From Gammaproteobacteria bacterium (lineage in GTDB: Bacteria; Pseudomonadota; Gammaproteobacteria; Natronospirales; JAJUFS01): 50,672 bases of DNA. This document shows, in pieces, positions 24,807 through 40,969 of the stretch. The stretch covers positions 1 to 50,672 of the forward strand of contig JAJUFS010000005.1 of assembly GCA_029263725.1 (NCBI GenBank), given 5' to 3'. Position numbers and translations under genes: made by a program. The notes beneath the pieces are model-generated. The model was not told where the DNA came from and searched no databases. It saw nothing but the letters and a program-made list of their open reading frames with translations. The number at the start of each line of letters is the position of its first letter. Position 1 is the stretch's first letter.

Positions 24807-25559
24807 TTATTCCGCCGCGCGGACAATGCTCAGGAACTGCTCCGCCTCGAGCGAAGCACCACCGATGAGCCCACCATCGATATCCGGCATTGCGAAAAGC
24901 TCAGCGGCGTTCGAGGCCTTCACGCTGCCGCCATAAAGAAGCCGTATCGAGTCAGCAATTGTAACATTCTCCGCCGCGAGAATGTCACGAATTTCCCGGT
25001 GCACTTCCTGCGCCTGGTCGGGGCTGGCGGTGCGACCGGTACCGATGGCCCACACCGGTTCGTAGGCAATTACCGCATTCGCAAACGCATCGATGCCCGC
25101 CGCGTTCAATACCGCGGTGAGCTGGCGGCGGATCACCTCGACGGTGGTTCCGCTCTCGCGCTCTTCCAGCGTCTCGCCCACGCAAAGCACCGGCACGAGT
25201 TCGTTCCGGATGGCCGCCATGAACTTGCGCGCCACCAGCGCATCGTCCTCGTGATACAGCGAGCGACGCTCGGAGTGACCGACGATGACGTAGCTGCAGT
25301 CGTAGTCGCGCAGCATCGCGCCGCTGATCTCGCCGGTGAAGGCGCCGGCGTCCTCCGCGCACAGTGACTGCGCGCCGAGGCGGATGTCGCTTTCGCGCAG
25401 CAGGCGCTGCGCGTCGGCAAGATGAACGAACGGAGGACACACCAGGACTTCGGCCGTGGCGCCGTCTTCCAGTCCCTGCACGAGCGCGCGCAGCAGCTCC
25501 GCTGCCGATTCCCGCGTCCCGTTCATTTTCCAGTTGCCAGCTACCAGAGGCTTGCGCAT
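24807..25559 (-). CDS. tpiA: triosephosphate isomerase
   Basis: 250 aa; RKPLVAGNWKMNGT, YVIVGHSERR, AYEPVWAIGTGRTASPDQAQ, LYGGSVKASN. Confidence 0.99.
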   Translation of the reverse strand: MRKPLVAGNWKMNGTRESAAELLRALVQGLEDGATAEVLVCPPFVHLADAQRLLRESDIRLGAQSLCAEDAGAFTGEISGAMLRDYDCSYVIVGHSERRSLYHEDDALVARKFMAAIRNELVPVLCVGETLEERESGTTVEVIRRQLTAVLNAAGIDAFANAVIAYEPVWAIGTGRTASPDQAQEVHREIRDILAAENVTIADSIRLLYGGSVKASNAAELFAMPDIDGGLIGGASLEAEQFLSIVRAAE

Positions 25560-25614
25560 GCGTATGACCCCGGATTCAGAAAGCGCGCAAGGTTAACGAC
25601 AGTGCGCAGGAAAA

Positions 25615-26988
25615 TCAATTTGAAATGGTGGCGCCGGCGGGCTGTGCCGCGGCGCTCTGCACGGCCGCGGCGATCTCTTCGGCCAGCCGCGAGACGAGCG
25701 CGGCGTCGGCGCCTTCGACCATGACGCGAACGACAGGCTCGGTGCCCGATGGCCGCAGCAGCACGCGGCCCGCGCCTTTCAGTTCGGCCTCGGCGGCGCG
25801 CACCGCGGCGGTCACCAGCGGATGATCCAGCGGCGGCCGCTCGGCAAGGCGGACGTTGACCAGGCGCTGCGGATACTTTTCGAGCCCCCGGACGCAGTCG
25901 GCGAGCGTGCAGCTGCGGGTTGCCAGCACTTCCAGCACCTGCAAGGCGGCGACCAGCCCGTCGCCGGTAGTGGACTTGTCCAGGCAGATGAGGTGCCCCG
26001 ATCCCTCGCCGCCCAGCTCGCCGCCCTGTTGCTGCAGCAGCTCCAGCACGTGGCGGTCGCCGACCTTGGCGCGGAAGAACCCGATGCCCGCCGCCTGCAA
26101 GGCCTGCTCGACGGCAAGATTGGTCATCACCGTTCCCACCACGGGACCGTTCAGCGTGCCGGCCGCATGCCGGTGCCGGGCGATGACGTACAACAGGTCG
26201 TCGCCGTCATACACGCGCCCCGCCGCGTCCACCATCTGCACGCGATCACCGTCGCCGTCGAGTGCAACGCCGACGTCCGCCCCGCTGTCGCGCACCAGGG
26301 CGACCAGCGCCTCCATGTGCGTGGAGCCGACATCACGGTTGATGTTCAGGCCGTCCGGCGTCACGCCCACGGTCACCACGTCCGCACCCAGCGAGCGCAG
26401 CAGCTCCGGTCCGACGACGTAACCGGCGCCGTTCGCGCCATCGAAGGCGATCTTCATGCCGGCCAGGGAAACATCCGCCGCGATGGTCTGCCGGCAATAC
26501 GCGATGTAACGCGCATGCGCGTCCGTGACGCGCCGGGCGCGGCCGAGCTCGGCCGAGTCGCGCGTCTCGAAGGGTTCCGCCAGCTGTTCCTCGATGGCGG
26601 CTTCGACGCTGTCCGGCAGCTTGTAGCCGTCGCCGGAGAAGAACTTGATGCCGTTGTCGAAATAGGGATTGTGCGAAGCGCTGATTACCACGCCGGCCTG
26701 CGCACCGAGCTCCTTGACCAGCCTGGCGACCGCCGGTGTCGGCACCGGCCCGAGCAGGCCGACGTCCACGCCCGCCGCGGAGAAGCCGGCTTCCAGCGCG
26801 GACTCGAACATGTAACCGGAAACGCGCGTGTCCTTGCCGATCAGCACCAGCGGCCGTTCGCCGTCATCACGCCGCGCCGCCAGCACGCAACCCGCGGCCC
26901 AGCCGAGGCGCAGCACGAAGTCGGGCGTCATCGGCGCCTCGCCCACTCGGCCGCGAATGCCATCGGTGCCGAAATACTTCCTGCTCAT
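25615..26988 (-). CDS. glmM: phosphoglucosamine mutase
   Basis: MSRKYFGTDGIRGRVGEAPMTPDF; GVVISASHNPYFDNGIKFFSGDGYKL; start trimmed to 26988. Confidence 0.98.
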   Translation of the reverse strand: MSRKYFGTDGIRGRVGEAPMTPDFVLRLGWAAGCVLAARRDDGERPLVLIGKDTRVSGYMFESALEAGFSAAGVDVGLLGPVPTPAVARLVKELGAQAGVVISASHNPYFDNGIKFFSGDGYKLPDSVEAAIEEQLAEPFETRDSAELGRARRVTDAHARYIAYCRQTIAADVSLAGMKIAFDGANGAGYVVGPELLRSLGADVVTVGVTPDGLNINRDVGSTHMEALVALVRDSGADVGVALDGDGDRVQMVDAAGRVYDGDDLLYVIARHRHAAGTLNGPVVGTVMTNLAVEQALQAAGIGFFRAKVGDRHVLELLQQQGGELGGEGSGHLICLDKSTTGDGLVAALQVLEVLATRSCTLADCVRGLEKYPQRLVNVRLAERPPLDHPLVTAAVRAAEAELKGAGRVLLRPSGTEPVVRVMVEGADAALVSRLAEEIAAAVQSAAAQPAGATISN

Positions 26989-27007
26989 CGATTCACTCCC
27001 CTTCCCT

Positions 27008-27823
27008 TCAGGCCGCGGCAACCGCGGCATTCACTCGCAGGGCATCGCGCGTGGCCGCGACGTCGTGCACGCGCACGACCGCGGCGCCCTTCTGCGCGGC
27101 CAGCATGGCGGCGGCCACGCTGCCCGGCGTGCGCTCGCCGACCTGCCTGCCGGTGATGGCGCCGATCATGGACTTGCGCGACATGCCGACCAGTACCGGG
27201 TAGCCGGTCGCGACCAGCACGTCGAGATGACGCAGCAATGCGAGGTTGTGTTCCAGCGTCTTGCCGAAGCCGAAGCCCGGGTCGATATGAATGTTCTCGC
27301 GCGCAAGCCCGGCGCGCTCCAGTTCCGCCGCGCGCTGGACAAGGAAGTCGCGTACCTCAGTGACGACGTCATCGTAGTGTGGAGCCACCTGCATGGTGCG
27401 CGGCTCGCCCTGCATGTGCATGACGCACACCGGCAGGCCGAGCCCGGCCGCGACCTCGACCGCGCCCGGTGCGCGGAACGCGTTCACGTCATTGAGGAAA
27501 CGTGCGCCGGCAGCAGCCGCCGCCCGCATCACTTCCGGCTTGGTGGTGTCGACCGACACCGGCCGGTCGATGCGCGCCACCAGCGCTTCGACCAGCGGGA
27601 TCACGCGGCGCAGCTCTTCCTGCAGCGGCACGCCCTCCGAGCCGGGGCGGGTCGACTCGCCGCCGATGTCGATGATGTCGGCGCCTTCTTCCACGAGCTG
27701 CAGGGCGTGATCGATGGCGGCGGGAAGGTCATTGAACCGCCCACCGTCGGAGAAACTGTCCGGCGTGACATTGACGATCCCCATGATGCAGGGCATGGCT
27801 GGCACTGGGTATTCCTCCTCCAT
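27008..27823 (-). CDS. folP: dihydropteroate synthase
   Basis: 271 aa; MGIVNVTPDSFSDGGRF, IDIGGESTRPGSEG, DPGFGFGKTLEHN. Confidence 0.98.
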   Translation of the reverse strand: MEEEYPVPAMPCIMGIVNVTPDSFSDGGRFNDLPAAIDHALQLVEEGADIIDIGGESTRPGSEGVPLQEELRRVIPLVEALVARIDRPVSVDTTKPEVMRAAAAAGARFLNDVNAFRAPGAVEVAAGLGLPVCVMHMQGEPRTMQVAPHYDDVVTEVRDFLVQRAAELERAGLARENIHIDPGFGFGKTLEHNLALLRHLDVLVATGYPVLVGMSRKSMIGAITGRQVGERTPGSVAAAMLAAQKGAAVVRVHDVAATRDALRVNAAVAAA

Positions 27824-27845
27824 GGCGCAATTATGCCGGAAAAAG

Positions 27846-27882
27846 AAAAACGCCCGGACCCGGTGCTTGCCGGATACGGGCG
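27846..27882 (-). terminator. ftsH-folP intergenic terminator
   Basis: Minus strand CGCCCG-(20 nt with inner CCGG/CCGG)-CGGGCG-TTTTTCTTTTT. Confidence 0.7.
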
Positions 27883-27905
27883 ATTCTCTTCAACGGTTCC
27901 TGCGA

Positions 27906-29840
<1,935 letters not shown>

Positions 29841-29902
29841 GGAGGAAACCTCGCCTTTGCAGCAGAAAACGCCTGTGGCTGGATACTATAACACCCGCCG
29901 CC

Positions 29903-30520
29903 TCACCTCAGGCCCGAGGCAAGCAGGTAGGTTTCGCGGCTTCGCGACCGCGAGGCCTTCGGTTTCCTTACCGTGACCTTCGCAAAGCGCAGCCGCAGCC
30001 GGCGCAGGAATTCGTCGAATCCCTCGCCCTGGAAGACTTTGACCAGGAAAACGCCGCCGGGTTTCAGCACCTGTTCCGCCAGGTCCAGCGCAAGCTCCGC
30101 GAGATACATCGCCTTCGGCTGGTCGATGGCGTCCATGCCGCTCATATTGGGCGCCATGTCGGACATTACAAGGTCTACCCGGTGGCCTGTCGCGTCGAGA
30201 AGACGCCCGAGGGGTTCCTCCTCAGTGAAGTCGCCCTGCAGGAACTCGACGCCCTCGATCGGTTCCATGTCGAGGATGTCGAGCGCGATGATCCGGCCCT
30301 TGCCCTTCAGTTTGCGCGCGCAATACTGGCTCCAGCCGCCGGGCGCCGCGCCGAGATCGACGATGGTCATGCCCGGCCGGATCAGCCTGTCCTTCTGGTC
30401 GATTTCCTCGAGCTTGAACACCGCGCGCGAGCGCCAGCCTTCGGCCTGCGCCCGGCGCACGTACTCGTCGGAAAAATGTTCGTCGAGCCAGCGCGCGCTG
30501 CTCCTGGAGCGTTTCGCCAT
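29903..30520 (-). CDS. rlmE: 23S rRNA (uridine(2552)-2'-O)-methyltransferase
   Basis: 205 aa; [48 protein letters not shown]. Confidence 0.98.
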   Translation of the reverse strand: MAKRSRSSARWLDEHFSDEYVRRAQAEGWRSRAVFKLEEIDQKDRLIRPGMTIVDLGAAPGGWSQYCARKLKGKGRIIALDILDMEPIEGVEFLQGDFTEEEPLGRLLDATGHRVDLVMSDMAPNMSGMDAIDQPKAMYLAELALDLAEQVLKPGGVFLVKVFQGEGFDEFLRRLRLRFAKVTVRKPKASRSRSRETYLLASGLR

Positions 30521-30575
30521 TCCAATCGCCGTGCTAGTCTACGCGCCCGTTTGCCGGCGCCGCATTGAATCCATC

Positions 30576-30884
30576 ATGACGAATCCGAAACTCAACGAAA
30601 AGCAACGCAAGTTCCTGCGCGGGCTCGCGCATGACCTCAATGTCGTGGTGCAGACCGGGGCCGCGGGCCTCAGCGAGGCGGTGCTCGCCGAGATCGACGG
30701 CGCGCTCACCGCCCACGAGCTAATCAAGGTGCGTTTCATCGCCGCCGAGCGCAGCGATCGCGACGCGATGATCGAGCATTGCTGCGAGCAGCTCGATGCG
30801 CTGCTGATCCAGCGGGTGGGACACGTGGCGACGCTGTTCCGCCGCAACGCGAAGAAGCCGAAGATCGAGCTGCCGAAGAAATAG
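30576..30884 (+). CDS. yhbY: CRM-domain ribosome-associated RNA-binding protein YhbY
   Basis: MTNPKLNEKQRKFLRGLAHDLNVVVQTGAAGLSEAVLAEIDGAL; divergent from rlmE; start trimmed to 30576. Confidence 0.94.
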   Translation: MTNPKLNEKQRKFLRGLAHDLNVVVQTGAAGLSEAVLAEIDGALTAHELIKVRFIAAERSDRDAMIEHCCEQLDALLIQRVGHVATLFRRNAKKPKIELPKK

Positions 30885-30887
30885 GCA

Positions 30888-30906
30888 CGGCGGCCCGCGG
30901 CCGCCG
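30888..30906. terminator. hairpin between convergent yhbY and greA
   Basis: cggcggcc-cgc-ggccgccg perfect 8-bp stem; no U-tract, so termination is uncertain. Confidence 0.4.
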
Positions 30907-30913
30907 CCCTGCC

Positions 30914-31386
30914 CTAGACGTACTTCACTTCCAGGATTTCGTACGACTTCACCCCGCCCGGCGTCTGGATATCCACCACGTCGCCCTCCTCCTTGCCGAT
31001 CAGACCGCGGGCGATGGGCGAGTTGATGTTCAGCAGCCCCTGCTTGATGTCGGCCTCGTCCTCGCCGACGATCTGGTAGGTCACCTCGCTGCCGTCGGCT
31101 TCATCCGAGAGCACCACGGTGGCGCCGAAGATCACCTTGCCGTTCGCGTTCAGCTGCGTGACGTCGATGATCTCGGCGTTGGAAAGCTTGGCCTCGATTT
31201 CCTTGATGCGCCCCTCGATGAAGCTCTGCTGCTCGCGCGCGGCGTGATACTCGGCGTTCTCCTTGAGATCGCCGTGGGCGCGCGCCTCGGCAATCGCCTC
31301 GATCACCTTCGGACGATCCACGCTCTTGAGACGCTTGAGTTCCTCGCGGAGCTTCTCCGCCCCGCGCACAGTCAGCGGCACCTTGT

Positions 31387-31390
<4 letters not shown>
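30914..31390 (-). CDS. greA: transcription elongation factor GreA
   Basis: 158 aa; [52 protein letters not shown]. Confidence 0.98.
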
Positions 31391-34611
<3,221 letters not shown>

Positions 34612-34671
34612 GTTCTTCTGACCATGCGCGCCCGGGAAGGCGCGTTCCGTTCATGCTGATGAATGCTGGCT

Positions 34672-35850
34672 TCAGGCCGTGGCCGTGGACGAGGAACCGG
34701 CGTGCGCCTCCATGTCGCGCATGAAGCGCTCGAACAGCGGCAGCACGTCGTGCGGTCCCGGGCTTGCCTCGGGGTGGCCCTGGAAACTGAACGCCGGGCG
34801 GTCCGTGAGCGCGATGCCCTGCAGGCTGCCGTCGAACAGCGAGCGGTGCGTGGCGCGGGCATTCGTCGGCAGCGTCTTCTCGTCCACCGCGAAGCCGTGG
34901 TTCTGGCTGGTGATCATGACCCGGCCGGTATCGAGATCGATCACCGGGTGGTTGGCGCCGTGATGACCGAAGGTCATCTTCACGGTCTTCGCGCCCACCG
35001 CGAGGCCAAGCAACTGGTTGCCGAGGCAGATGCCGAACACCGGGATGCGCGCCTCCAGCAGGCGGCGCGTCGCCTCGATGGCGTAATCGCAGGCGGCCGG
35101 ATCGCCGGGACCGTTGGCGAGCAGCACGCCGTGCGGCTTCATCGCCAGCACCTCTTCGGCCGGCGTCTTCGCCGGCACCACTGTCACCCGGCAGCCCAGG
35201 TCGGCAAGAATGCGAAGGATGTTGAACTTGACGCCGTAGTCATAGACCACGACATGGAAGCGGTCGCCACGGCCCCGCGGATAGCGGTCGCCATCCAGCG
35301 TCCAGCAGGCATCGGTCCATTCATAGGCCTTGCTCACCGACACCACCTGGGCGAGATCGGCGCCGGCCAGGCCCGGGAAGGCGCGCGCCGTTTCCAGCGC
35401 GGCGGCCTCGTCGATGTTGCCGGCGAGAATGCAGCCGTTCTGCGCGCCCTTCTCGCGCAGCAGGCGGGTCAGGCGACGGGTGTCGACGCCGCCGATGCCG
35501 ACGACATCGTGCTCGCGAAGGTATTCCGGCAGCGACTGCCGGGCGCGCCAGTTCGAATGCAGGCGCGGCACGTCGCGCACGATCAGCCCGGCGACCGCCA
35601 CCGAGGCGGCCTCGACGTCCAGCGCGTTCACGCCGGTATTGCCGATGTGCGGATAGGTGAAGGTGACGATCTGCTGGCGGTAGGAAAGATCGGTGAGTAT
35701 CTCCTGGTAGCCGGTCATGGCAGTGTTGAACACCACCTCTCCCACCGTGACGCCATCGGCGCCGATGGATGTTCCCCGAAACACGCTGCCGTCCTCGAGC
35801 ACGAGGATGGCGGGTTTGAACTCGGCCGGCTTGCCCAAGTTGACCTCCAT
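34672..35850 (-). CDS. carA: carbamoyl-phosphate synthase small subunit
   Basis: [15 protein letters not shown], class I glutamine amidotransferase [17 protein letters not shown]; start codon uncertain (ATG 35850 or TTG 35838). Confidence 0.97.
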   Translation of the reverse strand: MEVNLGKPAEFKPAILVLEDGSVFRGTSIGADGVTVGEVVFNTAMTGYQEILTDLSYRQQIVTFTYPHIGNTGVNALDVEAASVAVAGLIVRDVPRLHSNWRARQSLPEYLREHDVVGIGGVDTRRLTRLLREKGAQNGCILAGNIDEAAALETARAFPGLAGADLAQVVSVSKAYEWTDACWTLDGDRYPRGRGDRFHVVVYDYGVKFNILRILADLGCRVTVVPAKTPAEEVLAMKPHGVLLANGPGDPAACDYAIEATRRLLEARIPVFGICLGNQLLGLAVGAKTVKMTFGHHGANHPVIDLDTGRVMITSQNHGFAVDEKTLPTNARATHRSLFDGSLQGIALTDRPAFSFQGHPEASPGPHDVLPLFERFMRDMEAHAGSSSTATA

Positions 35851-35870
35851 AACGTTGTCGCGAACACGGG

Positions 35871-36020
35871 GCCGTTGCGGGCAACGGCAGGACCGGGCGA
35901 AAAGCGGGTGATGAACCCCGTTTCCGACGCGCTGCCGCCTGGTACGCGATATCCCGGTCAGCCGGGATCAGGCCCCGCGCGCATGCGAAAAGCGGGATGG
36001 ATCGTCGATCCGTCCCGCTT
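35871..36020 (-). promoter_or_regulatory. structured carA leader (candidate attenuator)
   Basis: Three inverted repeats: 35990-36020 (14-bp stem, one mismatch, followed by TTTTCG on minus), 35951-35968 (atcccgg-tcag-ccgggat), 35871-35888 (gccgttg-cggg-caacggc). Confidence 0.5.
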
Positions 36021-36046
36021 CCGGAAAAATGCGAAGAATGGCGCGA

Positions 36047-36075
36047 ATTCTACTGAAGGCGCCGTTCGCTGTCCA
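36047..36075 (-). promoter_or_regulatory. sigma70-like promoter for carA
   Basis: Minus strand TGGACA-N17-TAGAAT. Confidence 0.6.
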
Positions 36076-36096
36076 CGCCGCGCAGGGCTCCTGGCA

Positions 36097-36906
36097 TCAG
36101 AACCCAAGCACCTCGGCCATGCCGTACAGGCCCGGTTCGCGCCCCTGCAGCCAGTGCGCGGCGCGCAGCGCGCCGGCGGCGAAGGCATCACGGCCGAACG
36201 CGGTATGTCCGAGGCGCAGCTCCTCGCCGGCGGCGATCAGCCGCACGTCGTGCTCGCCGACGATCTCGCCGCCGCGCAGGCTGTGCATGCCGATCCGCCC
36301 CGGGACGCGCTCGCCGGTCTGTCCCTCGCGGCCGCAGTCCATCAGCTCCGCGAGTTCACGCCCGCGTGCCCGCGCCAGCACCTCGCCGAGCGCGAGCGCC
36401 GTGCCGGAAGGCGCGTCCACCTTGTGGCGATGGTGAGCCTCGACGATCTCGGCGTCGTAATCCTCGCCCAGGCGGCGGGCGACTTCGTCCAGCGCGCGCA
36501 GCAACAGGTTCACGCCCACGCTCATGTTCGGCGCCCACACCACGGGAATGCGGTCAGCCGCGCGTTCGAGCGTGGCGCGGTCGCCGGACGAAAGACCGGT
36601 GGTGCCGCTGACCAGGGCACGGCCCTCGGCCGCGCAGATGCCGGCCGCCTCGACGGCGGTGGCCGGGCGGGTGAAATCGATCGCGACATCGGCGGCGCGG
36701 ATCACTGCGGCAAGATCACTTGCCACCCGTACGCCGCAGGTCCCGCGGCCAAGCAGCGTGGCCGCCTGCACGCCGTCAGCGACGCTGCCGGGCCGCACCC
36801 AGGCGCCAGCCAGCCGGAAGCGCGCGTCATCGAGCGCAAGCCGCATGATGGCGCGGCCCATGCGGCCGCTGGCGCCAAGCACGGCAATTCGGATCGGATC
36901 GGGCAT
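36097..36906 (-). CDS. dapB: 4-hydroxy-tetrahydrodipicolinate reductase
   Basis: 269 aa; RIAVLGASGRMGRAIMRLA, EIVEAHHRHKVDAPSGTAL. Confidence 0.98.
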   Translation of the reverse strand: MPDPIRIAVLGASGRMGRAIMRLALDDARFRLAGAWVRPGSVADGVQAATLLGRGTCGVRVASDLAAVIRAADVAIDFTRPATAVEAAGICAAEGRALVSGTTGLSSGDRATLERAADRIPVVWAPNMSVGVNLLLRALDEVARRLGEDYDAEIVEAHHRHKVDAPSGTALALGEVLARARGRELAELMDCGREGQTGERVPGRIGMHSLRGGEIVGEHDVRLIAAGEELRLGHTAFGRDAFAAGALRAAHWLQGREPGLYGMAEVLGF

Positions 36907-36976
36907 TGCTCCCCCGCGGCGTGTGTTGGTGGGAATTCGTCGGTGGGAAGGTTACCGGTTTTGCAGCGCTGCAGTA

Positions 36977-36997
36977 ACGGGGCGCGGCAGGCCCCGT
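36977..36997 (-). terminator. hairpin downstream of dnaJ
   Basis: acggggc-gcggcag-gccccgt 7-bp stem; no clear U-tract. Confidence 0.35.
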
Positions 36998-36999
36998 CA

Positions 37000-38136
37000 T
37001 CAGGATTTCATGCCGTCAAAGAACGCCTTCACCCCATCCAGCCACGAGGACTTGCGCGGGTTGTGGCGCTTGCCGCCGGACTCCAGCGACTCCTCTAACT
37101 GCCTGAGCAGCTCCTTCTGCTCGCGGGTGAGGTTCACGGGCGTCTCCACCACGATGTGGCAGAGCATGTCGCCGGTGACCTGGCTGCGCACCGATTTGAC
37201 GCCCTTGCCGCGCAGGCGGAACTGCTTGCCGCCCTGGGTTTCCGGCGGAATCTTCAGCGTCACGCGGCCGTCCAGCGTCGGCACCTCCACCTCGCCGCCG
37301 AGCGCGGCCGTGGTGAAGCTGACCGGCACATCGCAATGCAGGTCGCTGCCCTCGCGGCGGAAGATCGGATGCGGCCGGACCCGCACTTCCACGTACAGGT
37401 CGCCCGGCGGACCGCCATTCTGTCCCGCCTCGCCTTCGCCGGTGAGGCGAATGCGGTCGCCGGTGTCCACGCCGGCGGGAATCTTTACCGACAGGGTGCG
37501 GACTTCCTGCTTGCGGCCGCGGCCGCCGCAGTCCGGGCACGGTTCCGTGATCACGGTGCCGGCGCCATGGCACTCGGGGCAGGTCTGCTGGATGGAGAAG
37601 AAACCCTGCTGCATGCGGACCTGGCCGGCGCCGCCGCAGGTGCCGCAGGTCTGCGGCGCGCTGCCGGCGCGCGCGCCCGAGCCGCCGCAACTGTTGCAGG
37701 CGGCCATGCGCGGCACGCGGATCTCGACGGTGTCGCCGAAGACCGCCTGTTCCAGGTCGAGCATCATTTCGTAACGCAGGTCGGCGCCGCGGAAGACGCG
37801 CCGTCCGCCCCGCCGGCCGCCGCTGCCGAAGATGTCGCCGAAGATGTCCCCGAAAATGTCGCCAAAGTCGGCGCCGCCGAACCCGCCACGGCCGAAACCG
37901 CCGGCGGCGGGATCGAAACCGGCATGGCCGAACTGGTCATAGGCGGAACGCTTCTGCGGGTCGGAAAGCACTTCATAGGCTTCCTTGACCTCCTTGAAGT
38001 GCGCCTCCGCTTCCTTGTCCCCCGGGTTGCGGTCCGGGTGATACTTCATGGCAAGACGCCGGTATGCCTTCTTCAGTTCGGCATCCGACGCGTTGCGCTC
38101 TACACCCAGAACCTCGTAGTAGTCCCGTTTGCTCAT
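37000..38136 (-). CDS. dnaJ: chaperone protein DnaJ
   Basis: 378 aa; J domain with [10 protein letters not shown]-rich region, four CxxCxGxG zinc repeats. Confidence 0.99.
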   Translation of the reverse strand: MSKRDYYEVLGVERNASDAELKKAYRRLAMKYHPDRNPGDKEAEAHFKEVKEAYEVLSDPQKRSAYDQFGHAGFDPAAGGFGRGGFGGADFGDIFGDIFGDIFGSGGRRGGRRVFRGADLRYEMMLDLEQAVFGDTVEIRVPRMAACNSCGGSGARAGSAPQTCGTCGGAGQVRMQQGFFSIQQTCPECHGAGTVITEPCPDCGGRGRKQEVRTLSVKIPAGVDTGDRIRLTGEGEAGQNGGPPGDLYVEVRVRPHPIFRREGSDLHCDVPVSFTTAALGGEVEVPTLDGRVTLKIPPETQGGKQFRLRGKGVKSVRSQVTGDMLCHIVVETPVNLTREQKELLRQLEESLESGGKRHNPRKSSWLDGVKAFFDGMKS

Positions 38137-38143
38137 CGGTCGT

Positions 38144-38283
38144 CGTGAGAGGTGAAACGTGAGACGTGAGACGATGTCTCATGCGCGTCCCACGCTTCAG
38201 CTCCTCTGTCCCCTTGCTCGGTTTCAACAATGACGGCAGCCGCTTCACTGCGGCTGCCGCCGTTTCACGTCTTTCATCTCACG
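38144..38283. repeat. dnaK-dnaJ intergenic element: tandem CGTGARA heptamers, hairpin centre, inverted heptamers
   Basis: CGTGAGA GGTGAAA CGTGAGA CGTGAGA (38144-38171) in exact 7-nt register; inverted TTTCACG TCTTTCA TCTCACG (38263-38283); 10-bp hairpin cggcagccgc-ttcact-gcggctgccg (38234-38259) between them. Confidence 0.75.
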
Positions 38284-38293
38284 TCTAGCGACA

Positions 38294-40204
<1,911 letters not shown>

Positions 40205-40264
40205 GATCAAGTCTCCGTAAGCTCAGTCTTCGAGTAATGAATTCTTTGTTCGCCTGGTCGCGTT

Positions 40265-40292
40265 AGTTGGGGGTCGCGCCCATTCTTTCAAG
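40265..40292 (-). promoter_or_regulatory. sigma32-like heat-shock promoter upstream of dnaK
   Basis: Minus strand CTTGAA-N14-CCCCAACT; compares with sigma32 consensus CTTGAAA...CCCCATNT. Confidence 0.6.
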
Positions 40293-40300
40293 CCAAGACT

Positions 40301-40885
40301 TTAGGCGCTCTCGCCTCCGTCTTCTTCCGGCTTGCGCGCGACCAGCACTCGTGCAGGGCGCAGCACGCGGCCGTTCAGCAGGTAGCCCTTCTGCACCACC
40401 GTCAGCACCGTCCCGGGCTCGGCTTCCGCGGACGGCTGCGTGGCCATGGCCTCGTGGTGCTCAGGGTTGAAGGCCTGGCCCTGCGGGTTGACCTCGACGA
40501 TGCCGAACTTCTCGAACACCTGGCCGAGCAGCTTCAGCGTCATCGCCGTGCCCTCGATCAGCGCATCGGTTCGGTCGGTGGCGTCGGCCGCCGCGTCCAG
40601 GCCCATTTCCAGGCTGTCCTTGACCGCCAGCAGCTCGCCGGCAAAGCGCTCGAGCGCGTAGCGCTGGGTCTGCTCGACATCGCGCTGCGCCCGCTTGCGG
40701 GTGTTTTCAAGCTCCGCGAGCGCCCGCAGGTACTGGTTCCAGTTCTCGTCCGCCTTGGCGCGAGCCTCCTCCAGGGCCGCCTTCAGGCTTTCCACGGTCT
40801 CGGCTTCCGGCGCGGCGGCCGGCTGTTCCTGCCTGAGTTCTGCGTTTTCCTTCTCTGCTCCCGTTTCCGACATTTCTCTCTCCAT
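40301..40885 (-). CDS. grpE: nucleotide exchange factor GrpE
   Basis: ENWNQYLRALAELENTRKRAQRDVEQTQRYALERFAGELLAVKDSLEMGL; alternative start at 40873. Confidence 0.97.
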   Translation of the reverse strand: MEREMSETGAEKENAELRQEQPAAAPEAETVESLKAALEEARAKADENWNQYLRALAELENTRKRAQRDVEQTQRYALERFAGELLAVKDSLEMGLDAAADATDRTDALIEGTAMTLKLLGQVFEKFGIVEVNPQGQAFNPEHHEAMATQPSAEAEPGTVLTVVQKGYLLNGRVLRPARVLVARKPEEDGGESA

Positions 40886-40969
40886 CCCGGAACCCCTGCG
40901 GCCGGGATCTGCAGGTAAATAGACTTGCGCCGCCAGACTTCGGCGGCGCGGGTTATTGTCATTTGGGGA

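Noticed and set aside
35958-35984. Possible 8-aa carA leader peptide (MRAGPDPG)
   Set aside because: No Shine-Dalgarno and no run of regulatory codons; too short to support.
34663-37098. 811-aa plus-strand ORF spanning carA, leader and dapB
   Set aside because: Antisense to two confident genes and running through structured intergenic DNA; no domain signal.
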